Shown: positions 48,511-58,908, numbered from the stretch's first letter. The stretch is 64,000 bases of DNA from Bifidobacterium callimiconis (GCF_003952005.1 NZ_QXGJ01000001.1:1-64000); one strand, 5' to 3'. Translations and numbers: made by a program. The notes: a model not told the origin generated them from the letters alone.

Positions 48511-48990
48511 CTACTTGGCGGGCTCGTCCTTCTTGCCCTCGGTATCCTTGTCGGATTCCTCGGACGTTACGGTTTCGGTGTTCTCATGAGCGTCGGAAGG
48601 ATTGACGTAATCGGCCGATTCGTTGGGCTCGTCCTTGGTGTCCGCGGCCTCGGCCTGATCGGCCTCCTCGTTCTTGGCCTTCTGTTCGCGCTCGTACTCC
48701 TCATCGGACACGTAGTTCGGCACCACCGGCGGTTCGGTGATCGCCTGAATGCGCCAACGGCTCAACGTGCCTTCGGAATTGATGACGATCTGGTCGGCAT
48801 CGAGATCGACCTCTTCAACAACGCCGATCAGACCGGAGAACGTGGCAACCGGGTCGCCCTTCTTCAGGTTCGTGCGGAAGTCCTGCACCTGACCCTGCTT
48901 CTTCTTGGACTGGCGGGACTGGTACCACATCATGCCGGCGAAGACGACGATGATGGCGATGAGCATCATGGTGTTTGAATTACCACCCAT
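48511..48990 (-). CDS. yajC: Preprotein translocase accessory protein YajC
   Basis: A 159-residue protein with one membrane helix (about 8-23), the YQSRQSKKKQGQVQDF cytoplasmic start and the conserved GDPVATFSGLIGVVEEV core. A long acidic tail (about 105-159) is poorly conserved. YajC normally works with SecD-SecF, but no secDF follows here: apt is next. ATG 48990 has AGGAGATC upstream. Confidence 0.9.
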   Translation of the reverse strand: MGGNSNTMMLIAIIVVFAGMMWYQSRQSKKKQGQVQDFRTNLKKGDPVATFSGLIGVVEEVDLDADQIVINSEGTLSRWRIQAITEPPVVPNYVSDEEYEREQKAKNEEADQAEAADTKDEPNESADYVNPSDAHENTETVTSEESDKDTEGKKDEPAK

Positions 48991-49067
48991 AATGTTTTGA
49001 TCTCCTTTGCAGGCTAGTCGTGATGTTCCCAAGTGGTTGAAAACCCTCAGGAACCAACCCATTCAGG

Positions 49068-50129
49068 CTAAAACAGCACATTGACATCATCTGGTGGGGT
49101 AATCCCCAGATGCTCCCATGCGCGGGAGGTGGCCACGCGCCCCTTCGGTGTGCGAACAAGAAAACCCTCGCGCACCAGATACGGTTCGCAGACGGTCTCC
49201 ACCGTCTCCGATTCCTCACCCACCATGGCCGCAAGATTGTTCAGTCCCACCGGGCCGCCGTTGAAGCTGCCACAGATGGCTCTGAGTACGGCGATGTCCA
49301 GCCGGTCCAGCCCCTCCACGTCGATCTGATACAGGTCCAGCGCCTCCTGCACGGCTGTCGCATCGACATGATCGAGATCATGCACCACGGCCCAGTCCCG
49401 CACTCGACGCAGCAGCCGGTTCGCGATTCGCGGCGTTCCTCGAGAACGGCGCGCCAGCTGATCGGCGGCGTCCTCGTCGATGCTCACCCCCAGCACGCCT
49501 GCCGAACGCAGGATCAGCTTGCGCATCTCGTCCTTCGGATAGAAGTCCAGATGCGCAGTGAAACCGAATCGCGCTCGCAACGGCGACGGCAGCATGCCCT
49601 CACGGGTCGTGGCACCCACCACGGTGAACCTTGGCAGGGTCAGCGGGATGGACGAAGCGCCCGGTCCCTTGCCCACCACGACGTCCACGCGGAAATCCTC
49701 CATGGCGATGTACAGCAATTCCTCCGCGGCACGGGGAAGGCGATGGATCTCATCGATGAACAGCACCTCGCCCTCTTCCAGGGACGACAATATGGACGCC
49801 AGATCCCCGGCATGCTGGATGGCCGGACCCGAGGTGATACGAATCGGGGAATCGAGCTCGTTCGCCACGATCATGGCCAACGTGGTCTTGCCCAGACCGG
49901 GAGGGCCGGCCAGCAGGATATGATCCGGCGGCACCCCCCGCTTCATGGCGGCGTTGAGGAATAGTTTCATCTGCGCCTTGAGGCGCGGCTGGCCGATGAA
50001 CTCGTCGAGCCCGGACGGGCGCAACTCTTCGTCGCTGACCTGATCGGTCCCCATGGGAGTCGCGGAGACCATGCGCAGGGACTCTTCCCTGGCGCCGTCG
50101 TTGGTCTGCATGTTGTCGTCCATCATCAT
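49068..50129 (-). CDS. ruvB: Holliday junction helicase motor RuvB
   Basis: A 353-residue AAA+ ATPase that drives branch migration on RuvA-bound junctions. [12 protein letters not shown] opens the domain; Walker [12 protein letters not shown], Walker [11 protein letters not shown] and the [10 protein letters not shown] sensor segment are clear, followed by a winged-helix end with [17 protein letters not shown] 50129 follows GGAGG. Third in the ruvC-ruvA-ruvB order. Confidence 0.96.
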   Translation of the reverse strand: MMMDDNMQTNDGAREESLRMVSATPMGTDQVSDEELRPSGLDEFIGQPRLKAQMKLFLNAAMKRGVPPDHILLAGPPGLGKTTLAMIVANELDSPIRITSGPAIQHAGDLASILSSLEEGEVLFIDEIHRLPRAAEELLYIAMEDFRVDVVVGKGPGASSIPLTLPRFTVVGATTREGMLPSPLRARFGFTAHLDFYPKDEMRKLILRSAGVLGVSIDEDAADQLARRSRGTPRIANRLLRRVRDWAVVHDLDHVDATAVQEALDLYQIDVEGLDRLDIAVLRAICGSFNGGPVGLNNLAAMVGEESETVETVCEPYLVREGFLVRTPKGRVATSRAWEHLGITPPDDVNVLF

Positions 50130-50132
50130 CGA

Positions 50133-50750
50133 CTACCTCCCCCTATCCATGGATGCCAGCGTGGTCTTGAGCAACTTCGGCACGTCCTTGGACGTGATCG
50201 GACCTTCATGATGCTCGCTTTGCAATACGCGACGCACCGCCTGCACGGCGTCACGCTGCTGCCAGCCCAGCGAGACCAGCGCCTCGACGACCTGCTCGGT
50301 ACCGGAATCCTGCGCCTCCTCCGGCACCTGCGCTCCGCCTTCGATCTCATCGAGGTCGATCGAGCCCTTGAGCTCGAGAATGATCTTTTGTGCGCCCTTC
50401 TTCCCCAATCCCGGGGCCTTGGCCAGAGCGGCGGCATCTCCGCTCGCCACGGCGCTCATCAGTTGCGTGGGGCCAAGTGTCGAGACAATGGACAACGCCA
50501 CCTTCGGGCCGACTCCACTGACCTTCTGCAGACTGAGAAACAGATCCTTCGACGCTTTGGACAGAAATCCGTACAGAGCGATGGCGTCCTGCGAAACGGT
50601 CATGCGGGTGAAGACCGTCGTTTTCTGCCCGATGTGCATGGAGGCCAGATCACTGCCCGGCATGCGAACCTCGTAGCCCACTCCCCCCACTTCGATGATC
50701 GCGGCGTCCTTCATGACCGCCGCAATCGTGCCGTTCAGGCTTGCGATCAT
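50133..50750 (-). CDS. ruvA: Holliday junction-binding protein RuvA
   Basis: A 205-residue tetrameric junction-binding subunit. It opens with the OB-fold MIASLNGTIAAV, has two helix-hairpin-helix motifs (LQKVSGVGPKVAL and APGLGKKGAQKII) and a C-terminal RuvB-binding domain (about 150-195). ATG 50750 has GAGG upstream. It precedes ruvB by 3 bases. Confidence 0.95.
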   Translation of the reverse strand: MIASLNGTIAAVMKDAAIIEVGGVGYEVRMPGSDLASMHIGQKTTVFTRMTVSQDAIALYGFLSKASKDLFLSLQKVSGVGPKVALSIVSTLGPTQLMSAVASGDAAALAKAPGLGKKGAQKIILELKGSIDLDEIEGGAQVPEEAQDSGTEQVVEALVSLGWQQRDAVQAVRRVLQSEHHEGPITSKDVPKLLKTTLASMDRGR

Positions 50751-50820
50751 CGGCTACCTCATTTCCCAACGATAGATTTCGAACATCTGTTCGTATTGTA
50801 GCGGAAGGTGAGAACGGTGT

Positions 50821-51405
50821 CTACATGCCACGATGAAGCATGTTGCCCCCACGGTTCGCCTTGCGCGTCGCCTCGGCCCACTGCCGTTGCGCCTGGGTGA
50901 GATGCTGTTCGCGCTCGCCACCCTGCAGAGCCCCGGATGGACGGAGGGCATGGCAGATGGCCAATGCCAGAGCGTCGGCGGCGTCCGCCGGTGTCGGCAT
51001 CGTGTTGAGATTGAGAATGCGGGTGACCATGCGCTCGACCTGGATCTTCTGTGCCTGTCCGTTGCCCGTGATGGCCAGTTTGGCCTCGGTCGGCGTGTGC
51101 AATGCCACGGGAATGCCGCGCTGTGCCGCAGCCAGCATGGCCACTCCGGCCGCCTGGGCGGTGCCGAGCACGGTATTGCGGTTGGCCTGGGCGAACACGC
51201 GCTCGATCGATACCGCGTCGGGGATGAACTCGTCGAGTTTCGTGCACAGTCCCCGGTATATCTTGAGCAGTCGCAGATCCTGCGACTCGTGTGGATCGGA
51301 ACGGACGACATCGACGTGAATAAAGGAAAGCCGGCGGGATGCGCCGGCTTCCACAACGCCGACTCCGCACCTGGTGAGTCCGGGGTCGACTCCAAGAATG
51401 ATCAT
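50821..51405 (-). CDS. ruvC: Holliday junction resolvase RuvC
   Basis: A 194-residue endonuclease with an RNase H-like fold. The catalytic Asp7 is in [12 protein letters not shown], and the C-terminal acidic pair is in [30 protein letters not shown] is the family helix. ATG 51405 has AAGGGA about 8 bases upstream. With ruvA and ruvB it forms the resolvasome. Confidence 0.95.
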   Translation of the reverse strand: MIILGVDPGLTRCGVGVVEAGASRRLSFIHVDVVRSDPHESQDLRLLKIYRGLCTKLDEFIPDAVSIERVFAQANRNTVLGTAQAAGVAMLAAAQRGIPVALHTPTEAKLAITGNGQAQKIQVERMVTRILNLNTMPTPADAADALALAICHALRPSGALQGGEREQHLTQAQRQWAEATRKANRGGNMLHRGM

Positions 51406-51441
51406 GAAATGAATCCCTTGGTTGTTTGCTGGAGGATCGTA

Positions 51442-52197
51442 TTACTCCTCGTCCAGCTGGGCCATGATCTCGTCGGTGGCCTTCCACGTGCTGTAGATGT
51501 TCTGCACGTCGTCGAGGTCGTCGAGGGCGTCGATCAGCTTGGACACCTTGCGGGCGCCTTCGAGATCGAGCTCGATCTCGTTCTGGGCGACCATGGCGGT
51601 TTCGGCGGAATCATAGTCGATGCCGGCATCCTGCAGGGCCTTGCGGACGGGGATCAGGTCGCTCGGGCTGGTGGTGACGGTGAACACGTCGCCGTCCTCG
51701 GTCACGTCCTCGGCACCGGCCTCGGCGGCGATCTCGAACAGGTTGTCGAAGTCCACGCCTTCGGCCGGGACCTCGATGAGGCCCTTACGCTCGAAGTTGA
51801 AGCTCACGGAGCCGTTCTCGGCCAGGGAGCCGCCGTTCTTGGACAGGGTGGAACGCACGTCGGCGGCCGCACGGTTGCGGTTGTCGGTCAGGCATTCGAT
51901 GATCAGGCCAACGCCGCCGGGAGCGTAGCCCTCGTAGACGATGTCCTCATAGTTGGCGCCGCCGGCTTCCTCACCGGAACCACGCTTGACGGCACGCTTG
52001 ATGTTGTCGGCCGGCATGGAGTTCTTCTTGGCCTTGACGATGGCGTCGTACAGGGCCGGGTTGCCGTTCGGGTCACCGCCGCCCTGACGGGCCGCGATCT
52101 CGATGTTCTTGATGAGCTTGGCGAAGAGCTTGCCACGCTTGGCGTCGATGGCCGCCTTCTTGTGCTTCGTAGTCGCCCACTTGGAATGTCCTGACAT
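51442..52197 (-). CDS. yebC: YebC/PmpR-family regulator
   Basis: A 251-residue protein with the exact family start [20 protein letters not shown] and the NGNPAL and [17 protein letters not shown] blocks. YebC proteins are described as transcription regulators and, more recently, as factors helping ribosomes at proline-rich stretches. ATG 52197 follows AGGAGAG. It sits upstream of ruvC as in other Actinobacteria. Confidence 0.95.
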   Translation of the reverse strand: MSGHSKWATTKHKKAAIDAKRGKLFAKLIKNIEIAARQGGGDPNGNPALYDAIVKAKKNSMPADNIKRAVKRGSGEEAGGANYEDIVYEGYAPGGVGLIIECLTDNRNRAAADVRSTLSKNGGSLAENGSVSFNFERKGLIEVPAEGVDFDNLFEIAAEAGAEDVTEDGDVFTVTTSPSDLIPVRKALQDAGIDYDSAETAMVAQNEIELDLEGARKVSKLIDALDDLDDVQNIYSTWKATDEIMAQLDEE

Positions 52198-52250
52198 GAC
52201 TCTCCTAAGAATTATGAATGGTTAAACAGTGCGATTTTATGGTGGTATGC

Positions 52251-52311
52251 CGACAACGCCGGCCCAGGGAACGCATATGGTCGTCTTGCGGACCAGGGGC
52301 CGGCGTTGTCG
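52251..52311 (-). terminator. Nested long hairpin between thrS and yebC
   Basis: A 15-bp perfect outer stem, 52251-52265 with 52297-52311, closing a 31-nt loop that itself contains a TGGTC/GACCA pair. It lies 40 bases below the thrS stop. No T-run on the minus strand. Confidence 0.6.
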
Positions 52312-52350
52312 GGTGCCGGAATGGATACCGGCATGAAAGCGGTCGAGTGA

Positions 52351-54384
52351 TCAGTCCTCGGTCGCCGCGGCGAAGTCGTCGGCGGAGTTGACCTGCACGC
52401 GCTTGGCGATCACCTTGAGGATCGAGGCCTTGGCCTGGTCCACCGGCACGCCGTTGAGCTGGCTGCCGTCGCGGAAGCGGAAGCTCACCGCGTTCTTGTT
52501 CATGTCGTCCTCGCCCACGATGAGCGTGAACGGCACCTTGGACTTGGAGGCGTTGCGGATCTTCTTGCCGAAGCGATCGTCGGAGGAGTCGATCTCGCAG
52601 CGCACCATGTTGTCCTCCAGCTCGTGGATGAACTTCTCCAGATGCGGGGCGAATTCGTCGGCCACCGGGATGCCGGTCACCTGCACGGGGGCGAGCCATG
52701 CCGGGAACGCGCCGGCGTAGTGCTCGAGCAGGATGGCGAAGAAGCGCTCGATGGAGCCGAACAGCGCGCGGTGGATCATCACGGGGCGCTGGTGCGTGCC
52801 GTCCTTCGCGATGTACTCGAGCTTGAAGCGCTCGGGCAGGTTGAAGTCCAGCTGGATCGTGGAGACCTGCCAGGTGCGGCCGATGGCGTCGCGGGCCTGC
52901 ACGGAGATCTTCGGACCGTAGAAGGCGGCGCCGCCCGGATCGGCCACGAGTTCGAGACCGGACTCCTTGGCGACCTCGGCCAGCGTGCTGGTGGCCTCCT
53001 CCCAGATCTCGTCCGAGCCGACGAACTTGTGCTCGTCCTTGGTGGACAGCTCCAGGTAGAAGTCGTTGAGGCCGAAGTCCTTGAGCAGGCCGAGCACGAA
53101 GTTCAGCAGGCTCTTGAGCTCGTCCTTCATCTGCTCGCGGGTGCAGTAGATGTGGGAGTCGTCCTGGGTCAGGCCGCGCACGCGGGTCAGGCCGTGCACC
53201 TCACCGGACTTCTCGTAGCGGTAGACGGTGCCGAACTCGAAGAGACGCAGCGGCAGTTCCTTGTAGCTGCGCTGGCGGGACTTGAAGATCAGGTTGTGCA
53301 TCGGGCAGTTCATCGGCTTGAGGTAGTAGTCGAAGCCCTGCTTGGTGATGTTGCCGTTCTCGTCGCGCTCCTCGTCGAGGCGCATCGGCGGGTACATGCC
53401 GTCCTTGTACCACTGCAGGTGGCCGGAGGTCTCGTACAGGCCGCCCTTGGTGATGTGCGGGGTCTGCACGAAGCTGTAGTGGTGCTTGCGGTGCTGCTCG
53501 CGTGAGTAGTCCTCCATGGCGTTGATGATCGCGGCGCCCTTGGGGTGGAATACGGCCAGACCCGGTCCGATCTCATCCGGGAAGGAGAACAGGTCCATCT
53601 CCTGGCCGAGCTTGCGGTGGTCGCGCTTGGCGGCCTCCTCCAGCTTGGTCTGGTAGTCCTTCAGCGCCTCCTTGGTGAAGAAGGCCACGCCGTAGATGCG
53701 CTGCAGCATCGGGTTCTTCTCGCTGCCGCGCCAGTAGGCGGCGGCGCTGCGCTCCAGCTTGAACGCCTTGATGAAGCGGGTGTTGGGCAGGTGGGGTCCA
53801 CGGCACAGGTCCTTCCATACCACGTTGCCGTCACGATCCACGTTGTCGTAGAAGCTCAGCTCGGATTCGCTCACCTCGGTGGCTGCCTCCGGGTCGAGAT
53901 GCGCCTCCTTGTCCTTGATCAGCTCGATCTTGTACGGCTGATCCTTCTCCTCCTCGAGGGCCTCCTCCTCGGTGACCGCGCGGCGGCGGAAGGTCTGGCC
54001 GGACTTGATGATGCGCTGCATGCGCTTCTCGATCTCCTTGAGATCGGCAGGGGTGAACGGTTCGTCCACATCGAAGTCGTAGTAGAAGCCGTTCTTGATC
54101 ACCGGGCCGATGCCGAGCTTGGCCTCGGGGCGGATCTGCTGCACGGCCTGAGCCATCACATGGGTGGCGGAGTGGCGCATGATCGCCAGACCGTCCTCGC
54201 TATCCAGGGCGACGGGCTCGACCTTGTCGCCGTCATGCAGCGGCGTGTACAGGTCACGCAGCTCGCCGTTCAGACGCACGGCGATGATGTTCTTGTCGTC
54301 GGCGAACAGTTCGACGCCGGTGGTGGTTGCTTCCACCTCCTTCGCCTCATCGTCGACCGTGATGGAGATGGTAGCTTGCGCCAT
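52351..54384 (-). CDS. thrS: Threonyl-tRNA synthetase
   Basis: A 677-residue class II synthetase. N-terminal TGS domain (1-65), then the editing domain with [13 protein letters not shown] (the His metal motif), the catalytic core with MNCPMHN and [14 protein letters not shown], and the anticodon-binding HGTP domain at the C-terminus. I use ATG 54384 with AAAGGACAT upstream, since the additional upstream ORF has no homology. I saw no T-box antiterminator sequence before it. Confidence 0.96.
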   Translation of the reverse strand: MAQATISITVDDEAKEVEATTTGVELFADDKNIIAVRLNGELRDLYTPLHDGDKVEPVALDSEDGLAIMRHSATHVMAQAVQQIRPEAKLGIGPVIKNGFYYDFDVDEPFTPADLKEIEKRMQRIIKSGQTFRRRAVTEEEALEEEKDQPYKIELIKDKEAHLDPEAATEVSESELSFYDNVDRDGNVVWKDLCRGPHLPNTRFIKAFKLERSAAAYWRGSEKNPMLQRIYGVAFFTKEALKDYQTKLEEAAKRDHRKLGQEMDLFSFPDEIGPGLAVFHPKGAAIINAMEDYSREQHRKHHYSFVQTPHITKGGLYETSGHLQWYKDGMYPPMRLDEERDENGNITKQGFDYYLKPMNCPMHNLIFKSRQRSYKELPLRLFEFGTVYRYEKSGEVHGLTRVRGLTQDDSHIYCTREQMKDELKSLLNFVLGLLKDFGLNDFYLELSTKDEHKFVGSDEIWEEATSTLAEVAKESGLELVADPGGAAFYGPKISVQARDAIGRTWQVSTIQLDFNLPERFKLEYIAKDGTHQRPVMIHRALFGSIERFFAILLEHYAGAFPAWLAPVQVTGIPVADEFAPHLEKFIHELEDNMVRCEIDSSDDRFGKKIRNASKSKVPFTLIVGEDDMNKNAVSFRFRDGSQLNGVPVDQAKASILKVIAKRVQVNSADDFAAATED

Positions 54385-54517
54385 GGTATGTCCTTTGCTA
54401 TCGGGGGTCCGCGTTACTAATGTGCAGGCCTGGACTGAACTTGACGATGCAACTGTATGTGTCGTCGGCGACAATCGCCGCGCCTCGTGTGAGCGTGCGC
54501 AATCGTTGGAATCACGC

Positions 54518-55699
54518 TCAGAGCTGCCGGTGGATATAGGCGGCCATGCTGCCGCGGGACAACACCACGCATCCCAATGTGAGCAAGGTCACACAAGTCA
54601 GCATCGATGCCATCGCGAACATGGCCGATCCCGTCGGCTCGAATATCGTGCGTTGCACCCAAGCAAGGATCAGCATCGCCCACGCCAAGCCAATGCCGTG
54701 ACCAAGCACCGTCAGCAGCGTGTTCGCCACAATATAGATCAGAGCCGTGGGATTCTTTCCGGCACCAAGACTGCGGTACAGGGCGAACTCATGCCGACGG
54801 AACACCAAGGGCAGAAACAGCAACAGGAACGCCAAAGCGCCGCCAGCCGCCCACAGGAACCGGGTGGGACGGGACATGTACCGGTCAAGTAACTTGCCGG
54901 CGTCGGACTGCGTCATCGGCGTGACCGATATGGTGGACCGACCGTCGTCCAACGCCGCCGACAGCCATCCCACCGCCTGTTCGTCATCCGTCATCGCACC
55001 GGGAACAAACTCCACATAACAGTCGGTGAGACTGCCCTGCGGCGCCGTATACGACCACAGCTGCGTCGTATCGGCAAAGCCGCGTTCCGCCTCGACCACA
55101 TGGGCCGTGGCGGTCTCAACGGAACCGTCATCCATTCTGATCCGCACATTATCCCCATCGGATACGCCGATCTCCGCGGCCGTTCGACGTTCGATGAAGA
55201 ATCCATCGTCGTAATCGGAGGCATTCTCCGCCGACAGGATTCGGGTGATGTCGCCAACCACGGGAACATAGGAGAAATGCCGTCCGGGAGCCTTGACGAT
55301 CGTCACCGCCCGGGATCCGAATACCCCAGCCGCCGCATTCACCGACGGATTCGTGTTCAATGACGCGCACAATGCGGCGCTGATCCGTCCGGTACCATCG
55401 TCACCCGCGGCATGCGCATGATACACGTTCAGCCCTGCCGAGACCGCCTGATCATGCTCGGCCATGATCTCGTACCGCGACGAAGCGTCAAGAAACGCGC
55501 ACGCACCCGTAAGCACGGCCATCGCAGCCACCAGCAGCAACGTCATCAGCCGTTGCGCGGCCAACGTCCGTCCCACCTGACGCAGCACCACGCGAAACGA
55601 CCACTCAACATCATGTTGTTTAGTAATATTTCGTGTCACGACACCGTTCCGGGCATTACGTCGCCCATGCCGTCCCCGACCAGCATCTGAGCTACTCAT
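54518..55699 (-). CDS. ABC exporter permease (MacB/FtsX type)
   Basis: A 393-residue membrane protein with the FtsX/MacB topology: a membrane helix (about 51-70), a large extracytoplasmic domain, then three helices at the C-terminus ([21 protein letters not shown] and two more). The external domain would be the mechanical element. ATG 55699 has GGAGG upstream and overlaps the ATPase stop. The 180-base upstream extension of the ORF is rejected. Last gene of a four-gene operon. Confidence 0.82.
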   Translation of the reverse strand: MSSSDAGRGRHGRRNARNGVVTRNITKQHDVEWSFRVVLRQVGRTLAAQRLMTLLLVAAMAVLTGACAFLDASSRYEIMAEHDQAVSAGLNVYHAHAAGDDGTGRISAALCASLNTNPSVNAAAGVFGSRAVTIVKAPGRHFSYVPVVGDITRILSAENASDYDDGFFIERRTAAEIGVSDGDNVRIRMDDGSVETATAHVVEAERGFADTTQLWSYTAPQGSLTDCYVEFVPGAMTDDEQAVGWLSAALDDGRSTISVTPMTQSDAGKLLDRYMSRPTRFLWAAGGALAFLLLFLPLVFRRHEFALYRSLGAGKNPTALIYIVANTLLTVLGHGIGLAWAMLILAWVQRTIFEPTGSAMFAMASMLTCVTLLTLGCVVLSRGSMAAYIHRQL

Positions 55700-56372
55700 C
55701 GGAAGCCTCCGCCACCATGTCGCAGTCATCCATCCGATGTGCATCCCCACCCTTGACGGAATGAATCCGCCCATCCTCCAGGCGCACGACGCGCTCGCAG
55801 TACGAGGCCACATACTCGTCATGCGTCACGATCACCATCGTCGTGCCATGGCCGCGCGCCTTCGCGATCGCATTCATCACCAACGTGGTGGTCGCGTGAT
55901 CCAACTGGCCGGTCGGCTCGTCGGCCAACACCACAGGCGGCCGACACGCTAGGGCGCGGGCGATCTGCACGCGCTGCTGCTGACCGCCCGACAACGTGTT
56001 GACCCGATGATCGGCATAGCCATCCAGACCCACATCGGCAAGCATCTCCTGTACACGGGCCTCACGGGTCCGCGCGTTCCATGGCGCGGTGCTGATCGCG
56101 ATGTCGATGTTCTGCCGAACCGTCTGCCGGGCCAACAGCATCGGCGTCTGAAAGATCCACCGCATACGACCAATCGACGTATCGCAACGAACCACGCCTT
56201 CACTTGGCTTCAGAATGCCGCCGATGATCTGCAGCAACGTCGTCTTGCCCGACCCGGAGGGACCGACCAACGCGATCATCTGACCATCCGGAATCGTCAA
56301 CGTCACCCCATCCAGCACCGCCGGGCCCAGCGGCGAATACCGGAAGCGTACGTCAATCATTTCGATGGGCAT
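55692..56372 (-). CDS. ABC transporter ATP-binding protein (LolD/MacB type)
   Basis: A 226-residue ATPase. Walker A GPSGSGKTT, signature LSGGQQQRV, Walker B VVLADEPTGQLD and the H-loop VTHDEY are all intact. The LADEPTGQLD form is typical of the LolD/MacB family, agreeing with the MacB-like permease. ATG 56372 follows GGGGGAGGG and overlaps the adaptor gene. Confidence 0.88.
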   Translation of the reverse strand: MPIEMIDVRFRYSPLGPAVLDGVTLTIPDGQMIALVGPSGSGKTTLLQIIGGILKPSEGVVRCDTSIGRMRWIFQTPMLLARQTVRQNIDIAISTAPWNARTREARVQEMLADVGLDGYADHRVNTLSGGQQQRVQIARALACRPPVVLADEPTGQLDHATTTLVMNAIAKARGHGTTMVIVTHDEYVASYCERVVRLEDGRIHSVKGGDAHRMDDCDMVAEASDE

Positions 56373-57421
56373 TGCGCGCCCTCCCCCATGATCGCCAACG
56401 GATCGGCCAGCACATAGAAGCCCGCCAGATCGTCGGTATACTGCACGTGCGTCTTCCCCAACGTGCCGCTGGTCACCGTCACCGAAACGGCACGATACTT
56501 CGCATCCTTCGACGAATACTTGCCATACACGCACGTACCGCCACCATCCTTATCGGTCAGCACGGCGGCGGACGGCACCGACAACGCCTGAACCGGCTGC
56601 TCATACCGCAACGACACCTGATACTGCCTCGCATCGGCATTCGACGAATCATCCGCCTGCAAACGGCTCAGCAGATCCTGATTCACATCCTCGGCCCTGC
56701 TCACCGTGGCCACATCCTGCCCATTCTGACTCAACACATATGTGCCGTTGAACGCGAACGGGCCACCAGCAGTGGCCGTACTGATCGCATCCAACGACGA
56801 AGCCGAAACGAACACCGGCTCCCCCACGGCCGGCGCCTGCTGATTCACCTGCACGTTCACCGAACCGACCGCCAGCTGATCGGCCGGAAGCCACACCAGC
56901 CAACCCGGATCGAACACTCCGGACGGGTCCGTGACCCCGATACGCTTCTCCAACGCGATCACCGCAACACGCGTGGCATCATCGAACACCGTATTCGGCT
57001 TGCGCTTGAAATACCCCAACGTCTGCAGCACCGACTCCAGATCGCGCACATCCTCGCCCTTGTCGTTCACCGTCAACGACCGGTAGAACGGGGACGCGCT
57101 CGCCGCGGCCAGACGAGCCACGCCATCGATTTTCAACAGTTCGGTTCCGGTGGACACAGTGGCGCCAGGCGCAATGGACACGCCGGTGACCGTTCCCTGC
57201 CATGACGGCGCGAACACGGTCATGCCCTGCTTATAGGTGGCGGTGATGGTGGCGTTCACCGATCCATCATCGGTGATGGTCGTCGGCTTCTGGAGAATCG
57301 CCGTGGGTTTGGGCGCCAGTTCCTCGGGATCCTGCGCCTGCACCCAGGAGAACACGCCCACTCCTACCAGTGGCACTACCGCCAGCATCACGATGATCAG
57401 CCACGACACCACACGCTTCAT
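56357..57421 (-). CDS. Membrane-fusion-type adaptor with peptidoglycan-binding domain
   Basis: A 354-residue protein. An N-terminal membrane helix (about 5-24) leads to an extracytoplasmic region: a beta/lipoyl-like part, then a PG_binding_1-type helical segment (about 110-180, SLTVNDKGEDVRDLESVLQTLGY), then a second beta region with VSVTVTSGTLGKTHVQ. Such adaptors pair with MacB-like exporters in Gram-positives and may tie the permease to the wall. ATG 57421 follows AAGGGGGA. Confidence 0.78.
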   Translation of the reverse strand: MKRVVSWLIIVMLAVVPLVGVGVFSWVQAQDPEELAPKPTAILQKPTTITDDGSVNATITATYKQGMTVFAPSWQGTVTGVSIAPGATVSTGTELLKIDGVARLAAASASPFYRSLTVNDKGEDVRDLESVLQTLGYFKRKPNTVFDDATRVAVIALEKRIGVTDPSGVFDPGWLVWLPADQLAVGSVNVQVNQQAPAVGEPVFVSASSLDAISTATAGGPFAFNGTYVLSQNGQDVATVSRAEDVNQDLLSRLQADDSSNADARQYQVSLRYEQPVQALSVPSAAVLTDKDGGGTCVYGKYSSKDAKYRAVSVTVTSGTLGKTHVQYTDDLAGFYVLADPLAIMGEGAQCPSK

Positions 57422-57477
57422 TGCGCTAATCCCCCTTGTCGCCGTCGGTTTTCGTCGGTATTCAGACGGCTGCTGCG

Positions 57478-58236
57478 TCATTGAGACTGTTCCGACAGCT
57501 GCCCTTTGGCTATCAGGTCCTTACGTTCCTGCTCAGTGAGCTGATCCAATGGTTTGGATGCGACGCCGAAGGTCTCCGGTGCCGTCGTGTAGTACGTCTG
57601 GCAGTTGGTGAGTGCAGTCTGATCCTCTGAGGGAAGATCCTTCTCATGCGAGGAGATGAGTTCGCTGAGTTTGCTCAGACCATCGCTGTCATGCGGCCAG
57701 GAATCATCGATTGCGTTTTGCAGGGACGGAACACGTCCTATGACGCAATCCACCGTAGCCTCGTACTGGTTTTTCGCCAAGCTATCCCAATCGGCATGGC
57801 TTTCCAAATACGTGGATATGGGATTGAAGACAGAGTCGCAGGAACCTTTCTTCTTGCTATAGGTTGCCTGGATCTTCTCGGAAAGCTTCTTCCCCGCTGC
57901 GGTGCTGGGATCCAGATCCATATATCGGAAGTCGGGGCTGTCGTATGAGATTTCGCCGTCGCCGATGAGAATCCAATAGTCGGTTGCGGGGTCATAGTGA
58001 TACTTCCCGCTCAGCCCGGCTTCGGTCAGACATTGAACATATGACTCCGCCGACTGCTTTGCCTCCGCGGTCGTCACTTTTTTATCCGCCATAACGTCAT
58101 CTACTAAGGTCTGATAATTTCCCGTATCCGACGATTGCCCCTCAACGAACTGTTCGGCCTGTTGCTGGGAGTTGCCGCAGCCTGGTAATAACGCTATGCA
58201 TATTCCGATACTGATGAGCGCTGAACAGTGTCGCAT
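57478..58236 (-). CDS. Secreted lipoprotein of the ABC export operon
   Basis: A 252-residue protein with a signal sequence and lipobox LPGC20 (Pro at -2 is unusual). The mature part has paired Cys residues, one in YVQCLTEAGL, resembling the CMxxxG pattern of lipoproteins found with actinobacterial ABC exporters. Function unknown; it may bind the exported substrate or give self-protection (inference). ATG 58236 has AAAGG upstream. It is the first gene of the operon and ends about 120 bases before the tRNA array. Confidence 0.7.
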   Translation of the reverse strand: MRHCSALISIGICIALLPGCGNSQQQAEQFVEGQSSDTGNYQTLVDDVMADKKVTTAEAKQSAESYVQCLTEAGLSGKYHYDPATDYWILIGDGEISYDSPDFRYMDLDPSTAAGKKLSEKIQATYSKKKGSCDSVFNPISTYLESHADWDSLAKNQYEATVDCVIGRVPSLQNAIDDSWPHDSDGLSKLSELISSHEKDLPSEDQTALTNCQTYYTTAPETFGVASKPLDQLTEQERKDLIAKGQLSEQSQ

Positions 58237-58354
58237 GACGGAACCTTTCGCCGAACCGCTTCCCCGATCTTCCTCGATGGGGGAAGATAACTCCAGCATA
58301 TGGCATGCGAAATCGACAACACGCGTTTGATCAGAAACGGTCAGATAACAAAAA

Positions 58355-58372
58355 ACCGCTCCGAAGAGCGGT
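58355..58372 (-). terminator. Terminator of the tRNA array
   Basis: Stem ACCGCTC with GAGCGGT around a tight TTCG loop, then six T on the minus strand. It ends the seven-tRNA transcript. Confidence 0.9.
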
Positions 58373-58374
58373 GA

Positions 58375-58450
58375 TGGAGCGGACAACGGGACTCGAACCC
58401 GCGGTCTCGACCTTGGCAAGGTCGCGCTTTACCAACTAAGCTATGTCCGC
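58375..58450 (-). tRNA. tRNA-Gly (GCC), copy 1
   Basis: Minus-strand cloverleaf: acceptor GCGGACA/TGTCCGC, anticodon stem CGACC/GGTCG around TTGCCAA (anticodon GCC), T-arm GGTTCGAGT. The 3' CCA is encoded, unlike in the other two Gly copies. Confidence 0.94.
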
Positions 58451-58475
58451 AAAAGATGACCGACTGGCCAAATCG

Positions 58476-58547
58476 TGGGCGATACAAGATTCGAACTTGT
58501 GACCCCTTCCGTGTCAGGGAAGTGCGCTACCTCTGCGCCAACCGCCC
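58476..58547 (-). tRNA. tRNA-Val (GAC), copy 1
   Basis: Acceptor GGGCGGT/ATCGCCC, anticodon stem CTTCC/GGAAG around CTGACAC (anticodon GAC), T-arm AGTTCGAAT. CCA is not encoded (CGA follows the discriminator). Confidence 0.93.
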
Positions 58548-58586
58548 GGTTGTGTCGGAACCAGTCGATCACTCGACCGATTCGAG

Positions 58587-58659
58587 AGCGGACAACGGGA
58601 CTCGAACCCGCGGTCTCGACCTTGGCAAGGTCGCGCTTTACCAACTAAGCTATGTCCGC
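58587..58659 (-). tRNA. tRNA-Gly (GCC), copy 2
   Basis: Identical in its body to the copy at 58375. CCA is not encoded. Confidence 0.94.
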
Positions 58660-58681
58660 AAAGTACTGCTGCCAGTACCGG

Positions 58682-58754
58682 TGGGTGATGTAGGAATCGA
58701 ACCTACGACCCCTTCCGTGTGAAGGAAGTGCGCTAGCCGCTGCGCCAATCACCC
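58682..58754 (-). tRNA. tRNA-Val (CAC)
   Basis: Acceptor GGGTGAT/ATCACCC, anticodon stem CTTCC/GGAAG around TTCACAC (anticodon CAC). It is similar to, but distinct from, the GAC isoacceptors. CCA is not encoded. Confidence 0.93.
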
Positions 58755-58795
58755 AAACTGAACCTCTTCAATTAGTCAAATCGGCTAGGCCGATC

Positions 58796-58870
58796 TGGTG
58801 GGCGATACAAGATTCGAACTTGTGACCCCTTCCGTGTCAGGGAAGTGCGCTACCTCTGCGCCAACCGCCC
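58796..58870 (-). tRNA. tRNA-Val (GAC), copy 2
   Basis: Body identical to copy 1, but with an encoded 3' CCA (58796-58798). About ten bases upstream of the gene (CGGTTGTGTC context) are also shared with copy 1. Confidence 0.93.
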
Positions 58871-58908
58871 GGTTGTGTCATGCCAAGAACTTTCATTCCC
58901 GACATAAG

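Noticed and set aside
52205..52699. 164-residue minus-strand ORF at the end of thrS, at the place where other Actinobacteria have a HIT gene
   Set aside because: It is a frame-shifted shadow of the thrS C-terminus and crosses the nested hairpin; it lacks the HIT motif.
54385..54517. T-box leader upstream of thrS
   Set aside because: I looked for the TGGNACCGCG antiterminator core on the minus strand and found none.
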